A DNA stretch of 43,606 nucleotides. Source: Nocardioides sp. IC4_145. GTDB lineage: Bacteria > Actinomycetota > Actinomycetes > Propionibacteriales > Nocardioidaceae. Numbering within the stretch: position 1 is the first letter of the stretch; the number at the start of each line of letters is the position of its first letter. Shown one piece after another: positions 11,813-21,807 of the stretch. Made by a program: the position numbers and the translations under genes. The stretch spans positions 1 to 43,606 of the forward strand of contig NZ_JAANMS010000042.1 in assembly GCF_011250565.1 (NCBI RefSeq), read 5' to 3'. The notes under the pieces are model-generated. The model did no database searches. It was not told the origin of the DNA and saw only the letters and a program-made list of their open reading frames with translations.

Positions 11813-13324
11813 ATGCTCGAGCGCCGGCACGCCCTGACCCAGCGGGTCGAGGGCGTGGTGGACACGCGGTGGACCGTCCCGCTGGCGGCGGCGCTCGCGT
11901 TCCTGCTGCGGCTGCCAGGGCTGACCCGCCCGCTGCGCGCCGACGAGGCGGGGTTCACGCTGGTCGCGCGGGGCTGGGACCCGCGACCCGACAGCGTGTA
12001 CGGCGACCTCTTCGTCGACCGGCACCCGCTCGTCGTGGCGGTGTTCGGCCTCAGCGACCGCATCGGCGGCGAGCACGCGATCCGTCTGGTGGGCGCGCTC
12101 GCGTGCGCGCTCGCGGTGCTCGGCGCCGCGGCGGTCGCGCGCCGCGTCGGCAGCGAGCGCAGCGCCCGCTGGACGGCCGTCGCCGTGGCGGCGCTGCTGA
12201 CCAACACCGTCATCGACGCGGTGGCCGTCAAGGGCGAGATCCTCGCGCTGCCGTTCCTGCTCGGGTCGATCCTGCTCTCGCTGGACGCGCTGGCCCGCCG
12301 CTCGGCCCCGCTCGCCGCGGGGGCCGGCCTGCTCGCGACCACCGCGCTCGGCATGAAGCAGAACCTCGTCGGCGCGCTCGTCTTCGGCGCCGTCCTCCTC
12401 CTGGCCGGCCACCTCGCCGGACGGGTCGACCGCCGCACGATGCTCCGGCTCGCCGCGGCCGCGGTCGCCGGCGCCGCCGTACCCGTCCTCGCGACCGTCC
12501 TCTGGGCACGGGCGGCGGGCGTGGACCTGGCCGAGGTCTGGTACGCCGTGTACGGCTTCCGGCTCGACGCCAACGACGTGCTGAGCGAGAGCTCCTCAGA
12601 CGCGCCGGCCTCACGCGCGGTGACGCTCGCGTTCGCCGCGCTGGCGGCCGGCATGGTCGCGGTGGTCGGCGGGTTCCTCGTCCACGTCCGGCGCGAGTGG
12701 CGCGCCGACCCGGTGCTGACCGCGGCGACGCTGGCGATCGTGCTCGCCGACGGGGCCGCGCTGGTCATGGGCGGGAGCTACTGGCGCGACTACCTCTTCG
12801 GACTGGTGCCGGCGACCGCGTTGTGCGCCGCCCTGCTGGCCCGCCACCGGACCGGCCGCGGGCGGGCGATGCGCGCCGTGATCGGGCTCAGCGCGGTGTC
12901 CTCGCTGGTGTGCCTGCTGGGCTGGGTCGGCTGGAACGCGCTGGACTTCCAGGAGTTCGACGAGGCCGACACCGGCACCGCGGTCGCGGCGGTGGCCGAG
13001 CCCGGCGACACCCTGGTCGTCTTCGGCGGCCGCGCCGACCTCCAGCTGCGCAGCGGCCTGCCCACGCCGTACCCCCACCTGTGGAGCCTGCCGATGCGCA
13101 CCCTCGACCGCGGCTACGACGACCTGCGCTCACTCGTGGCGGGACCGGACGCCCCGACCTGGCTGGTCCAGTGGGTGCCGTGGGGCGCCTGGGGAGCCCC
13201 TGGCGCCGAGGAGCTGTACGACGCCGTGCGGGCGCGCTACGAGCGGCACGGCACCGGCTGCTCGGACCGGCCGGTCTACCTGCTCAAGGGGCTGGACCGG
13301 CCGCCGCTCGAGCCGGCCTGCTGA
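11813..13324 (+). CDS. GT39/ArnT-like multi-pass membrane glycosyltransferase
   Basis: A 503-aa integral membrane protein. After the first span (LAAALAFLLRLPGL) comes RADEAGFTL, the acidic loop motif of GT-C glycosyltransferases of the ArnT/PMT group. It is followed by a loop with DRHPL and about ten further hydrophobic spans up to about residue 370. The C-terminal ~120 residues are soluble and presumably extracytoplasmic. Such enzymes move sugars from polyprenyl-phosphate donors to wall glycans or proteins; donor and acceptor are not predictable here. The ATG at 11813 lies 97 bp from the divergent ACT-GNAT gene. A 50-bp palindrome starts 12 bp after the stop and is well placed as a terminator. 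Confidence 0.8.
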   Translation: MLERRHALTQRVEGVVDTRWTVPLAAALAFLLRLPGLTRPLRADEAGFTLVARGWDPRPDSVYGDLFVDRHPLVVAVFGLSDRIGGEHAIRLVGALACALAVLGAAAVARRVGSERSARWTAVAVAALLTNTVIDAVAVKGEILALPFLLGSILLSLDALARRSAPLAAGAGLLATTALGMKQNLVGALVFGAVLLLAGHLAGRVDRRTMLRLAAAAVAGAAVPVLATVLWARAAGVDLAEVWYAVYGFRLDANDVLSESSSDAPASRAVTLAFAALAAGMVAVVGGFLVHVRREWRADPVLTAATLAIVLADGAALVMGGSYWRDYLFGLVPATALCAALLARHRTGRGRAMRAVIGLSAVSSLVCLLGWVGWNALDFQEFDEADTGTAVAAVAEPGDTLVVFGGRADLQLRSGLPTPYPHLWSLPMRTLDRGYDDLRSLVAGPDAPTWLVQWVPWGAWGAPGAEELYDAVRARYERHGTGCSDRPVYLLKGLDRPPLEPAC

Positions 13325-13335
13325 ACCACCCACGT

Positions 13336-13385
13336 GCCTCGTGCTGCCCAGCGTGCGACCCGCCGCACGCTCAGCAGCACGAGGC
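13336..13385. repeat. 50-bp palindrome, second hairpin family
   Basis: Outer arms GCCTCGTGCTG/CAGCACGAGGC (11 bp, perfect), a 3x3 internal mismatch, inner arms AGCGTGCG/CGCACGCT (8 bp, perfect) and a 6-nt loop. Total length is exactly 50 bp, as for the unrelated repeat family at 15.2 and 31.8-33.1 kb. It lies 12 bp after the glycosyltransferase-like gene. Its right half recurs at 33119-33138. Confidence 0.85.
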
Positions 13386-13422
13386 CGGTTCGGGGCGGAG
13401 GCGCGTCCCGGGAACGCCGAAC

Positions 13423-13452
13423 GGCGCCGGCCCCCTGCTGGGGACCGGCGCC
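13423..13452. terminator. GC-rich hairpin between convergent genes
   Basis: Arms GGCGCCGG-CCCC (13423-13434) pair with GGGG-A-CCGGCGCC (13440-13452), with one bulged base. There is no T-tract, as is common in actinobacteria. It could end transcription from either side. Confidence 0.5.
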
Positions 13453-13488
13453 GGCCGGGTGGCGCTCGGGTGCTCGAGAGGAGCGGTG

Positions 13489-13548
13489 ACTGGTCTCGAC
13501 ACGCGGTTCGGGCCTTCGCAGGCTCAGGCCGCGCTTGCTCGACCTTCG
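13489..13548. repeat. Imperfect palindromic intergenic sequence (GGTCTCGACACG ... GCTCGACC)
   Basis: About 60 bp running from GGTCTCGACACGCGG to CGCGCTTGCTCGACC, with ends that are imperfect reverse complements, and CCTTCGCAGG at the centre. From memory it resembles a degenerate interspersed repeat of Nocardioides-type genomes. Only one copy is in this window, so the repeat status is inferred. Confidence 0.4.
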
Positions 13549-13557
13549 TGACCCCAC

Positions 13558-13584
13558 GCCCGGTCCTCGTTCCTCGGACCGGGC
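13558..13584 (-). terminator. Hairpin downstream of groEL
   Basis: A perfect 9-bp stem, GCCCGGTCC/GGACCGGGC, with loop TCGTTCCTC, located 7 nt beyond the groEL stop. It is a likely terminator of the groES-groEL transcript. Confidence 0.6.
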
Positions 13585-13591
13585 TGGTCAC

Positions 13592-15298
<1,707 letters not shown>

Positions 15299-15306
15299 GG
15301 GAGAGA

Positions 15307-15603
15307 TCAGGAAACGATCGCGAGGACGTCGCGGGCGGAGAGGATCAGGAACTCCTCGCCGGAGTACTTGACCTCGGTGCCGCCGTACTTGCTGTAGATG
15401 ACCTTGTCGCCCACGGAGATGTCCATGGGGACGCGCTCGTCGCCGTCGTCGTTGAAGCGGCCCGGGCCCACGGCCACGACCTCGCCCTCCTGGGGCTTCT
15501 CCTTGGCGGTGTCCGGGATGACCAGGCCGGAGGCCGTGGTCTGCTCGGCGTCGAGCGGCTTGACGACGATGCGGTCCTCGAGGGGCTTGATGTTGACCGA
15601 CAC
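15307..15603 (-). CDS. groES: 10-kDa co-chaperonin GroES
   Basis: Heptameric lid for GroEL. The 98-aa protein begins [20 protein letters not shown] and includes the mobile loop [17 protein letters not shown] and the C-terminal [14 protein letters not shown]. The GTG at 15603 was chosen because GGAGGT stands 8 nt upstream and it gives the standard N-terminus. Two CIRCE operators lie 110-170 bp upstream, so HrcA-type heat-shock control is likely. It is the first gene of the groES-groEL operon. Confidence 0.97.
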   Translation of the reverse strand: MSVNIKPLEDRIVVKPLDAEQTTASGLVIPDTAKEKPQEGEVVAVGPGRFNDDGDERVPMDISVGDKVIYSKYGGTEVKYSGEEFLILSARDVLAIVS

Positions 15604-15710
15604 GATGTCGACCTCCACTTTCAAACTCAGGTGTCTCAGGTGGGTGGTGCACGTCTGGTGCCTGCGGTCCCTCGCACGCCGTCGCGGGGGTCGTGCGTGG
15701 TGCGCAAGCG

Positions 15711-15737
15711 CTGGCACACTCACGGGGAGAGTGCCAG
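15711..15737. promoter_or_regulatory. CIRCE-like operator 2 upstream of groES
   Basis: CTGGCACAC-N9-GAGTGCCAG, the same 27-bp geometry as the CIRCE consensus (TTAGCACTC-N9-GAGTGCTAA), with one mismatch in the left core. It is separated by 8 bp from the better site at 15746-15772. It is a probable HrcA site. Confidence 0.75.
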
Positions 15738-15745
15738 GACAGAAA

Positions 15746-15772
15746 CTAGCACTCACCTCGCGCGAGTGCCAG
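15746..15772. promoter_or_regulatory. CIRCE operator 1 upstream of groES
   Basis: CTAGCACTC-N9-GAGTGCCAG, close to the CIRCE consensus bound by the heat-shock repressor HrcA. It also lies just upstream of the divergent methyltransferase gene at 15800, which might share the control. Confidence 0.85.
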
Positions 15773-15799
15773 GGACCCCTGCCCTGCGAGGATCCGACT

Positions 15800-16975
15800 G
15801 TGGACCTCGACGCCTTCCGCTGGCTGCTGACCGACGCCGGGCAGCGCCTGCTCGACCGGGCCGGCGGGCTGGTCGACGTCGACCCGCTGCTCGCGCAGAC
15901 CACCCTGCGGCGCGAGGCCGACGCCGAGCACGCGGCCGCCGCGCTCACCCAGGCCCGGCTGCGGGTGCGGGCCGAGGCGAAGTTCGGCGACCTGGCCGCG
16001 CGGATGTACTTCACCCCCGACGGCCTCGAGCAGGCCACCCGGCTCGCCGTCGCCACCCACCGCGCCGCCCGGCTCCAGGCGTACGCCGCGCGGACGCTCG
16101 TCGACCTCGGCTGCGGCGTGGGCGGGGACCTGGTCGCCGCGGCCCGGGCCGGCCTGACGTGCGCCGGCGTCGACCTCGACCCGGTCCGGGTCGCGGTGGC
16201 CGAGGCCAACCTCGCCGCGCTCGACCTGCCCGGCGCGGTGGTGGTCGCGGACGCGACGACCGTCGACCCCTTCCCCTTCGACGTGGCGTTCGCCGACCCG
16301 GCCCGCCGGGGCGCGCGCGGCCGCACGTTCGACGTCGACGACTGGACGCCGCCGTGGTCGTTCGTCGAGCGGCTCCTGCGCCGCGACTCCTGCGTCAAGG
16401 TCGCCCCCGGGATCCCGCACGACCTGGTCCCGGCCGGCGTCGAGGCCGAGTGGGTCAGCGACCGCGGCGAGGTGAAGGAGGCGGCGCTGTGGTCCGGCGG
16501 GCTGGCCACGACCGCCCGCCGCGCGACGGTGATCGGGGACGGCGGCCTCGCCACGGTCACCGACGAGGACGCGCCCGCGCTGGGCGACGGCGTCGACGTG
16601 CGCCCGGTGGGCCAGTACCTCTACGAGCCCGACGGGGCGGTCGTCCGCGCCGGGCTGGTCACCGCCGTCGCGGCGGCCGTGCAGGGCGGGCTCGTCGACG
16701 AGCACATCGCCTACGTCACCGGCGACGCGGCGCACCGCTCGCCGCTCGCCCGCGGCTACGAGGTGCTCGAGGAGCTGCCGTACCGCGAGAAGGCGCTGCG
16801 AGCCGCGCTGCGCGAGCGACGCATCGGCACGCTGACGATCAAGAAGCGCGGCGTGGACGTCGTGCCCGAGCAGCTGCGCAAGCGGCTGTCGCTCGGCGGC
16901 GACGAGGAGGGCACGCTCGTGCTCACGCGCGTCGCCGGCGCCGGCACCGCGCTGCTCGTCCGGCCGCTGGCCTGA
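15800..16975 (+). CDS. THUMP-like class I SAM-dependent methyltransferase
   Basis: A 391-aa protein. The Rossmann methyltransferase core is at about residues 90-220. It contains the SAM motif [17 protein letters not shown], the acidic strand end [18 protein letters not shown] and the motif AFADPARR. The C-terminal domain (about 230-391) ends with [21 protein letters not shown], characteristic of the actinobacterial THUMP-like methyltransferase group. The substrate is probably RNA but is not known. The GTG at 15800 has GAGGA 8 nt upstream. It is divergent from groES, and the CIRCE pair lies between the two. Confidence 0.85.
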   Translation: MDLDAFRWLLTDAGQRLLDRAGGLVDVDPLLAQTTLRREADAEHAAAALTQARLRVRAEAKFGDLAARMYFTPDGLEQATRLAVATHRAARLQAYAARTLVDLGCGVGGDLVAAARAGLTCAGVDLDPVRVAVAEANLAALDLPGAVVVADATTVDPFPFDVAFADPARRGARGRTFDVDDWTPPWSFVERLLRRDSCVKVAPGIPHDLVPAGVEAEWVSDRGEVKEAALWSGGLATTARRATVIGDGGLATVTDEDAPALGDGVDVRPVGQYLYEPDGAVVRAGLVTAVAAAVQGGLVDEHIAYVTGDAAHRSPLARGYEVLEELPYREKALRAALRERRIGTLTIKKRGVDVVPEQLRKRLSLGGDEEGTLVLTRVAGAGTALLVRPLA

Positions 16976-16987
16976 CGCGAGCGAGCC

Positions 16988-18052
16988 TCAGACGGTCGTG
17001 AGGCCGTCGGTCTGACCGCCGTCGGTGGCGCCGCCCGGCGCCGCGGAGCCGGCCAGGTGCACCCGGGCGAAGGGGTGGCCGCGCAGCGGCACGGCCAGGA
17101 GCTCCCAGACCTCCGCGACGAGGCCCGCGCCGGCACCACGCGCCTCCAGCACGCGCGTGAGCCAGTCGCGCACCTCGACCATGATCGTCTCGTCGCCGGT
17201 GACGAGCGAGGCGGCCAGGCAGCCGAGCACGTGGTCGACCAGGTCCTCCAGCTCCGCCCACCAGCGCGCCCGGCGCGGAGCGGGGTGGCGGGCGGCGAGG
17301 GCGCGCAGGACGTACGGCGTGATCTCGTGACGGAAGTCGGTCAGCCAGGCCGCCTCGAGGTCGGCCGGGACCGGCGGCTCGGGTGTGGCCGGAGGCAGCC
17401 GGCGCGGCAGCTGCTCGAGCAGGGTGAGGACGTCGCCGACCGACGCGGCGTACGCCGCCGCGCCGATCGCCGTGGCGCGTTGCGGGTCGCCGCCGAAGGC
17501 CGCGCCGACGGCGATGACCGGGATGCCGGTCGCGCGGACGTGGCCGAGCAGCGGCTTGAGCCGCGCCAGGGACGACGTGCGGGCGACGCTGACCAGCAGG
17601 GCACGGGGCTTGCGGGTGAGCACCTGGCGCAGGAGGTCTTCGGCGGCGGCGTCACCGCCGGCGAAGGTGGTGCGGTAGCCGGCGGCGCCCAGCGCCTCGG
17701 CGAGCACCAGCGCCGGCAGCTCCTCGCGCTCGACGGTCGCGACCACGACGAGCGGGTGGTCCGAGGACGGCGGCGGGCTGAAGGAGCACAGCCAGTGGAC
17801 GAGCCCCTCGTTGATCGAGGTGGCGAGCTGCTGCTGGGCGGCGCTCCACTCCCCCGCCAGCCACAGGCCGGACACCCGCTCCTGGGCGGGGACGAGGACC
17901 TCGTCGATGATCTCGAGGTGGGTCCGGCCGTCCTCGTGCATCCGCTTGACGGCCTCGAGCGCGCTCGCCCGGTCACCGTTCCGCAGGGCCACCCAGTACT
18001 GCTCCCGAGGTGTGTCCACACGTCCCGATTCCCCCGGACCGGGGGCGCTCAT
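16988..18052 (-). CDS. B12-binding-fold protein lacking the cobalamin ligands
   Basis: A 354-aa protein with a helical cap domain (about residues 15-90) and a Rossmann-like B12-binding fold (about 100-210). A C-terminal helical region (about 230-335) is unrecognised. In the cap, the segment from W64 (WLAGEWSAAQQQLAT) matches the usual W-x2-GE-x-S-x-A-x-EH-LAT, but Q74-Q75 replace Glu-His. In the fold, the DxHxxG motif that supplies the axial His reads EREELP (E110 for His). Conventional cobalamin binding is therefore doubtful. A regulatory role is possible but unproven. The ATG at 18052 is the upstream-most start; a GTG at 18019 is an alternative. A strong hairpin separates it from the MBL gene. 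Confidence 0.8.
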   Translation of the reverse strand: MSAPGPGESGRVDTPREQYWVALRNGDRASALEAVKRMHEDGRTHLEIIDEVLVPAQERVSGLWLAGEWSAAQQQLATSINEGLVHWLCSFSPPPSSDHPLVVVATVEREELPALVLAEALGAAGYRTTFAGGDAAAEDLLRQVLTRKPRALLVSVARTSSLARLKPLLGHVRATGIPVIAVGAAFGGDPQRATAIGAAAYAASVGDVLTLLEQLPRRLPPATPEPPVPADLEAAWLTDFRHEITPYVLRALAARHPAPRRARWWAELEDLVDHVLGCLAASLVTGDETIMVEVRDWLTRVLEARGAGAGLVAEVWELLAVPLRGHPFARVHLAGSAAPGGATDGGQTDGLTTV

Positions 18053-18067
18053 GCTTGGAGCGATCCA

Positions 18068-18102
18068 ACGCCGGCCCCGGGGTGGTCCTCCGGGGCCGGC
18101 GT
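18068..18102 (-). terminator. Strong hairpin after the mscR-MBL operon
   Basis: A perfect 13-bp stem, ACGCCGGCCCCGG/CCGGGGCCGGCGT, with a 9-nt loop, lies between the MBL stop (18130) and the B12-fold gene start (18052). It is a likely terminator, with no T-tract. Confidence 0.65.
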
Positions 18103-18129
18103 CGGGTCGGGCCGGGTGTGCGGGGCGGG

Positions 18130-18753
18130 TCAGGCGCCGAGGGCCTGCTTCTCCGCACCGATGGTGGTGTCGTCGCCGTGGCCGGTGTGGACGATCGTCT
18201 CGTCGGGCAGCGCGAAGAGCTTCGCGCGGATCGACGCCTCGAGCGTGGGCCGGTCGCTGAACGAGCGGCCGGTCGCGCCGGGCCCGCCGTTGAACAGCGT
18301 GTCCCCGGTGAAGACGCACCCGAGGTCCGGGGCTGCGAAGCAGATTGCACCGGGCGCGTGGCCGGGGGTGTGCAGCGCCCGCAGCGTCGTGCCGCCGACG
18401 GAGATCTCGAAGCCGTCGGCGAGGTCGACGTCCCACAGCCGGTCGGTGTGGGTGAGCTCCCACAGCGGCCGCTCGTCGGGGTGCAGCAGGATCGGCGCGC
18501 CCGACCCGCCGTTGACCCGCTCGCGCAGCTCCGGGGCCACCCGGCAGTGGTCGTCGTGGGCGTGGGTCAGCAGGATCGCCTTGACCGTGCGGTCGCCGAC
18601 CACGTCGAGGATCGCGTCGACCGAGTGCGGGGCGTCGATGACGACGCACTCGGTGTCGTCGCCGACGACCCAGATGTTGTTGTCGACGTCGAAGGTCTCG
18701 CCGTCGAGGCTGAAGGTGCCGCTGACGACCGCGTGGTCGACCCGCACGCTCAC
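18130..18753 (-). CDS. MBL-fold metallo-hydrolase, formaldehyde pathway partner
   Basis: A 207-aa metallo-beta-lactamase-fold hydrolase with the metal motif THAHDDH and later ligands in TPGHAPG, FTGDTLF and GHGDDT. It is glyoxalase-II-like in size and layout. The GTG start shares GTGA with the stop of the mycothiol-dependent formaldehyde dehydrogenase gene. In mycobacteria the same pair is adjacent, and the MBL protein is thought to hydrolyse the S-formylmycothiol product. That role is inferred here from the coupling. Confidence 0.87.
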   Translation of the reverse strand: MSVRVDHAVVSGTFSLDGETFDVDNNIWVVGDDTECVVIDAPHSVDAILDVVGDRTVKAILLTHAHDDHCRVAPELRERVNGGSGAPILLHPDERPLWELTHTDRLWDVDLADGFEISVGGTTLRALHTPGHAPGAICFAAPDLGCVFTGDTLFNGGPGATGRSFSDRPTLEASIRAKLFALPDETIVHTGHGDDTTIGAEKQALGA

Positions 18754-19850
18754 AGGACCACCACCGAGCGGAGCACGTTGCCGTGGTGCATCTTCTCGAA
18801 GGCCGCCTCGACGTCGTCGATGCCGATCTCCTCGGTCACGAACGCATCCAGGTCGAGCCGGCCCTGCTGGTAGAGGTCGACGAGCATCGGGAAGTCGCGG
18901 GTCGGCAGGCAGTCGCCGTACCAGCTGGACTTCAGCGAGCCGCCGCGGCCGAAGACGTCGATCAGCGGCAGCTGCGGCACCTTCATGTCGGGGGTCGGCA
19001 CGCCGACCAGGACGACGGTGCCGGCGAGGTCGCGGGCGTAGAACGCCTGCTCCCAGGTCTCCGGACGGCCCACGGCCTCGATGACGACGTCGGCGCCCTC
19101 CGCGCCGTCGTACACCTCGCCGCAGATCTCCTTGACCCGCGCGACGACGTCCTCCTTCGAGGAGTCGATCGTGTGGGTGGCGCCGAGCTTCTGGGCGGCC
19201 TCGAGCTTCTGGGCGTCGATGTCGACGGCGATGATCGGGCTGGCGCCGGCCAGCGCGGAGCCGGCGATCGCGGCGACGCCGACGCCGCCGCAGCCGATGA
19301 CCGCGACGGACTTGCCCCGGGTGACCGCGCCGGTGTTGATCGCCGCGCCGATGCCGGCCATCACGCCGCAGCCGAGCAGGCCGACGGCGGCGGGGCGGGC
19401 CGACGGGTCGACCTTCGTGCACTGCCCGGCGGCGACCAGCGTCTTCTCCGCGAACGCGCCGATGCCCAGCGCCGGGGACAGCTCGGTGCCGTCCTCGAGG
19501 GTCATCTTCTGCTTCGCGTTGTGGGTGTTGAAGCAGTACTGCAGCTCGCCGCGCTTGCACGCCCGGCACTCACCGCACACCGCGCGCCAGTTGAGGACGA
19601 CGAAGTCGCCCGGCGCCACGCCGGTCACGCCCTCGCCGACCGCCTCGACGATCCCCGACGCCTCGTGACCGAGCAGGAACGGGAACTCGTCGTTGATCCC
19701 GCCCTGCCGGTAGTGCAGGTCGGTGTGGCAGACCCCGCAGGCCTGGATCTTCACGACCGCCTCGCCCGGGCCCGGGTCCGGCACGTTGATCGTGACCACC
19801 TCGACGGGCGCTCCCTCGGCTCGTGCGACGACCGCCTTGACCTGCTGCAT
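18750..19850 (-). CDS. mscR: S-(hydroxymethyl)mycothiol dehydrogenase
   Basis: Zinc- and NAD-dependent oxidation of the formaldehyde-mycothiol adduct; MscR-type enzymes may also reduce nitrosomycothiol. The 366-aa protein has the catalytic zinc ligands in CGVCHTDLH and GHEASG, the structural zinc Cys cluster [15 protein letters not shown] and the NAD motif [19 protein letters not shown]. The ATG at 19850 has AGGAG 8 nt upstream. A TAGGGT hexamer at 19889-19894 is a possible -10 box. It is divergent from the second SigE-type sigma gene, and their promoters nearly touch. Confidence 0.92.
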   Translation of the reverse strand: MQQVKAVVARAEGAPVEVVTINVPDPGPGEAVVKIQACGVCHTDLHYRQGGINDEFPFLLGHEASGIVEAVGEGVTGVAPGDFVVLNWRAVCGECRACKRGELQYCFNTHNAKQKMTLEDGTELSPALGIGAFAEKTLVAAGQCTKVDPSARPAAVGLLGCGVMAGIGAAINTGAVTRGKSVAVIGCGGVGVAAIAGSALAGASPIIAVDIDAQKLEAAQKLGATHTIDSSKEDVVARVKEICGEVYDGAEGADVVIEAVGRPETWEQAFYARDLAGTVVLVGVPTPDMKVPQLPLIDVFGRGGSLKSSWYGDCLPTRDFPMLVDLYQQGRLDLDAFVTEEIGIDDVEAAFEKMHHGNVLRSVVVL

Positions 19851-19905
19851 GTGCTGCTCCTGCTCCTTCGTGGGGTTGGTCCGTGGCCACCCTAGGACCG
19901 CGGCT

Positions 19906-19931
19906 GCAACCATCCGTCGGCGCTTCGCGTC
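19906..19931 (+). promoter_or_regulatory. Putative ECF-type autoregulatory promoter of the second SigE-type gene
   Basis: GCAACC (19906-19911), a 16-bp spacer containing CGTCGG, and CGTC (19928-19931). It matches the element at 7055-7080 in both sequence and spacing. Confidence 0.5.
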
Positions 19932-19962
19932 CTGAGGGCAGGAGACGAAGGACGGAGGGCGC

Positions 19963-20568
19963 ATGCCACCCACCCGGGAGCTGCCCGCGGCGACCGACGC
20001 CGACACTGGGCACATGACCGACCGCGGGGCGACGCGCGAGGCGACCCGCGACGCCGAGCTGACCGCGTGGCTCGTGGCGCGGCAGCCCGCGCTGCTGCGC
20101 ACGGCGTACCTCCTCACCGGCGATCGGCACGCCGCCGAGGACCTGCTGCAGACGTCCCTGGCCAAGCTGTACCTGTCCTGGGACAAGATCCGCGACCGCG
20201 GCGCGATCGACGCCTACGCCCGCCGGATCCTCGTCAACGAGCACACCTCGCTGTGGCGACGCGGCTGGAAGCGGCGCGAGCACGCCACCGACATGGTGCC
20301 CGAGCCGGAGCCGGTGCTGGAGTCGTACGACGACGGCACGGCCGCACAGGTCTGGGAGCTCGTCCAGGGCCTCCCGCGCCGGGCGCGCGCCGTCGTCGTC
20401 CTGCGCTACTACGAGCAGCTGACCGAGGCCGAGACCGCCGACGTGCTCGGCATCTCCGTCGGCACCGTCAAGTCCCAGTGCAGCCGGGCGCTCGCCGCGC
20501 TGCGCGAGCGCACCCCGTCCCACCTGGCCCCGAGCCCGGACCCGACCTCCCGGGAGGAGGAGCGATGA
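19963..20568 (+). CDS. SigE-family ECF RNA polymerase sigma factor (second copy)
   Basis: A 201-aa group 4 sigma factor. Region 2 contains [20 protein letters not shown] and [19 protein letters not shown]. Region 4 contains [20 protein letters not shown] and [19 protein letters not shown]. It is clearly paralogous to the sigma factor at 7091. The ATG at 19963 was chosen for the GGAGG 4-5 nt upstream; an internal ATG at 20014 lacks one. It shares ATGA with the downstream propeller-type membrane protein. The MMPL exporter gene follows on the same strand but has its own start signal. Confidence 0.92.
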   Translation: MPPTRELPAATDADTGHMTDRGATREATRDAELTAWLVARQPALLRTAYLLTGDRHAAEDLLQTSLAKLYLSWDKIRDRGAIDAYARRILVNEHTSLWRRGWKRREHATDMVPEPEPVLESYDDGTAAQVWELVQGLPRRARAVVVLRYYEQLTEAETADVLGISVGTVKSQCSRALAALRERTPSHLAPSPDPTSREEER

Positions 20569-21713
20569 CCGACCGCACCGAGGAGCGCCTCGAGCAGGGC
20601 CTCCGCTCCCGCGCCGACGCCCTGACCGAGGCGCCGCTGACGCTCGCCGACGTCAAGGCCACCGCCCGCACGATCCGCCGCCGGCGACGCTCCGCGGGCG
20701 CCGGCGTCGCCGCCGCCCTCGTCGCGGCGGTCCTGCTGCCCCTCGGCCTGGGCCTCGGCGACGGCGACGACACCGCCGTCGTACCGGCTCCGCAGCCCGC
20801 CGTGGCGCCTGCGGGGTGGCTCACGGACGGGACCGTGCACCTGCTCGACGGCACCGAGGTCCCCCTCGGCGGCGTCTCCGAGGTCCGGGCATGGGCGCCG
20901 CTGGTCGAGGGGTACGTCGCCGCCGGCATGCGCCAGGGCCGGCCGGTCGTGTCGTTCCACGACCGCGGCGGCGCGCTCGAGACGACGTGGCCGGTCTCGG
21001 ACGCCGGCTCGTTCGTGGTCGACGACGACGGCCGGCACGTGGCCTGGGTCCTCGACACCGGCGAACCGGTGCTCCTCGACGGCGCGTCCGGGGAGATCGA
21101 GCGGCTGTCGTCGGACGGCCTCGGCCGGAGGCCGCGCCTGGTCGGCATCACCGGGAGCTGCCCGGACGAGTGCGGGGTGGTCCTGGCCGGCGGGTCCGGG
21201 TCGACGTACCTCGTGTCCCGCGACGGGGCGGTCGAGCCGTTCCTGCCCGGCGTCCCGCAGGTCCTCGCGCTCGCCCCGGACGACTCGCTCGTCGCCGGCC
21301 TCACCGGCCCGGCGCCGGACGACATCCACGCCTGTGGGGGCGTCTGGCTCGCGAGCAGCGGTGGGTCCACCGAGCCGGCGTGGGAGGACTGCGTCGACAA
21401 CCTCTACCGGTTCTCCCCCGACGGTCGCCACGTCGCGACGAGCTTCGCCGAGGGCGCTGGGATGCGGGAGCTGCGGCTCAAGGACGCCGCGACGGGGGTG
21501 CTGCTGCACGAGATGCCGATCGCCGACGCGCTGGACCGGGTGGTGTGGGCCGACGAGCAGCACGTCCTGGTCGCCGTGCTGCGGGACGGGCGCTGGTCGG
21601 TCGTCCGGATCGGAGTCGACGGGCAGGAGGAGGTCCTCGGTCGGCCGCTTCCGCCGGTGCCGGGCGACATCGCGGAGGTGTCCTCGCCGTACCTCCTGCC
21701 GACCGGACCCTGA
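20565..21713 (+). CDS. Membrane-anchored beta-propeller-like protein coupled to the sigma factor
   Basis: A 382-aa protein with a cytoplasmic segment at residues 1-43 (ADVKATARTIRRRRRS) and a membrane span at about 44-64 (AGVAAALVAAVLLPLGLGLG). The exported domain has repeated WD40/TolB-like blades, for example FVVDDDGRHVAWV, LALAPDDSLVAGL and YRFSPDGRHVATS. A GGGAGGAGG ribosome site sits within the sigma gene end, and the start overlaps the sigma stop by 4 nt. The layout parallels the pair at 7091-8943, but the ectodomain is unrelated. A role as anti-sigma factor or signal sensor is inferred. No HxxxCxxC motif is present. Confidence 0.82.
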   Translation: MTDRTEERLEQGLRSRADALTEAPLTLADVKATARTIRRRRRSAGAGVAAALVAAVLLPLGLGLGDGDDTAVVPAPQPAVAPAGWLTDGTVHLLDGTEVPLGGVSEVRAWAPLVEGYVAAGMRQGRPVVSFHDRGGALETTWPVSDAGSFVVDDDGRHVAWVLDTGEPVLLDGASGEIERLSSDGLGRRPRLVGITGSCPDECGVVLAGGSGSTYLVSRDGAVEPFLPGVPQVLALAPDDSLVAGLTGPAPDDIHACGGVWLASSGGSTEPAWEDCVDNLYRFSPDGRHVATSFAEGAGMRELRLKDAATGVLLHEMPIADALDRVVWADEQHVLVAVLRDGRWSVVRIGVDGQEEVLGRPLPPVPGDIAEVSSPYLLPTGP

Positions 21714-21794
21714 CGTCCCCCCGCGCCCCTGGTGTTCCCCTGGTGTTCCCCCGGGATGCGCGGAAAGGAGAGGCGCGGCGTCGGCGCGCAGCAC

Positions 21795-21800
21795 TACGTT
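21795..21800 (+). promoter_or_regulatory. -10 hexamer TACGTT, leaderless MMPL gene start
   Basis: TACGTT followed by 7 nt and the GTG at 21808. The only purine-rich ribosome-site candidate (AAAGGAGAGG, 21765-21775) is more than 30 nt from any usable start. Confidence 0.45.
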
Positions 21801-21807
21801 GTTGGCC

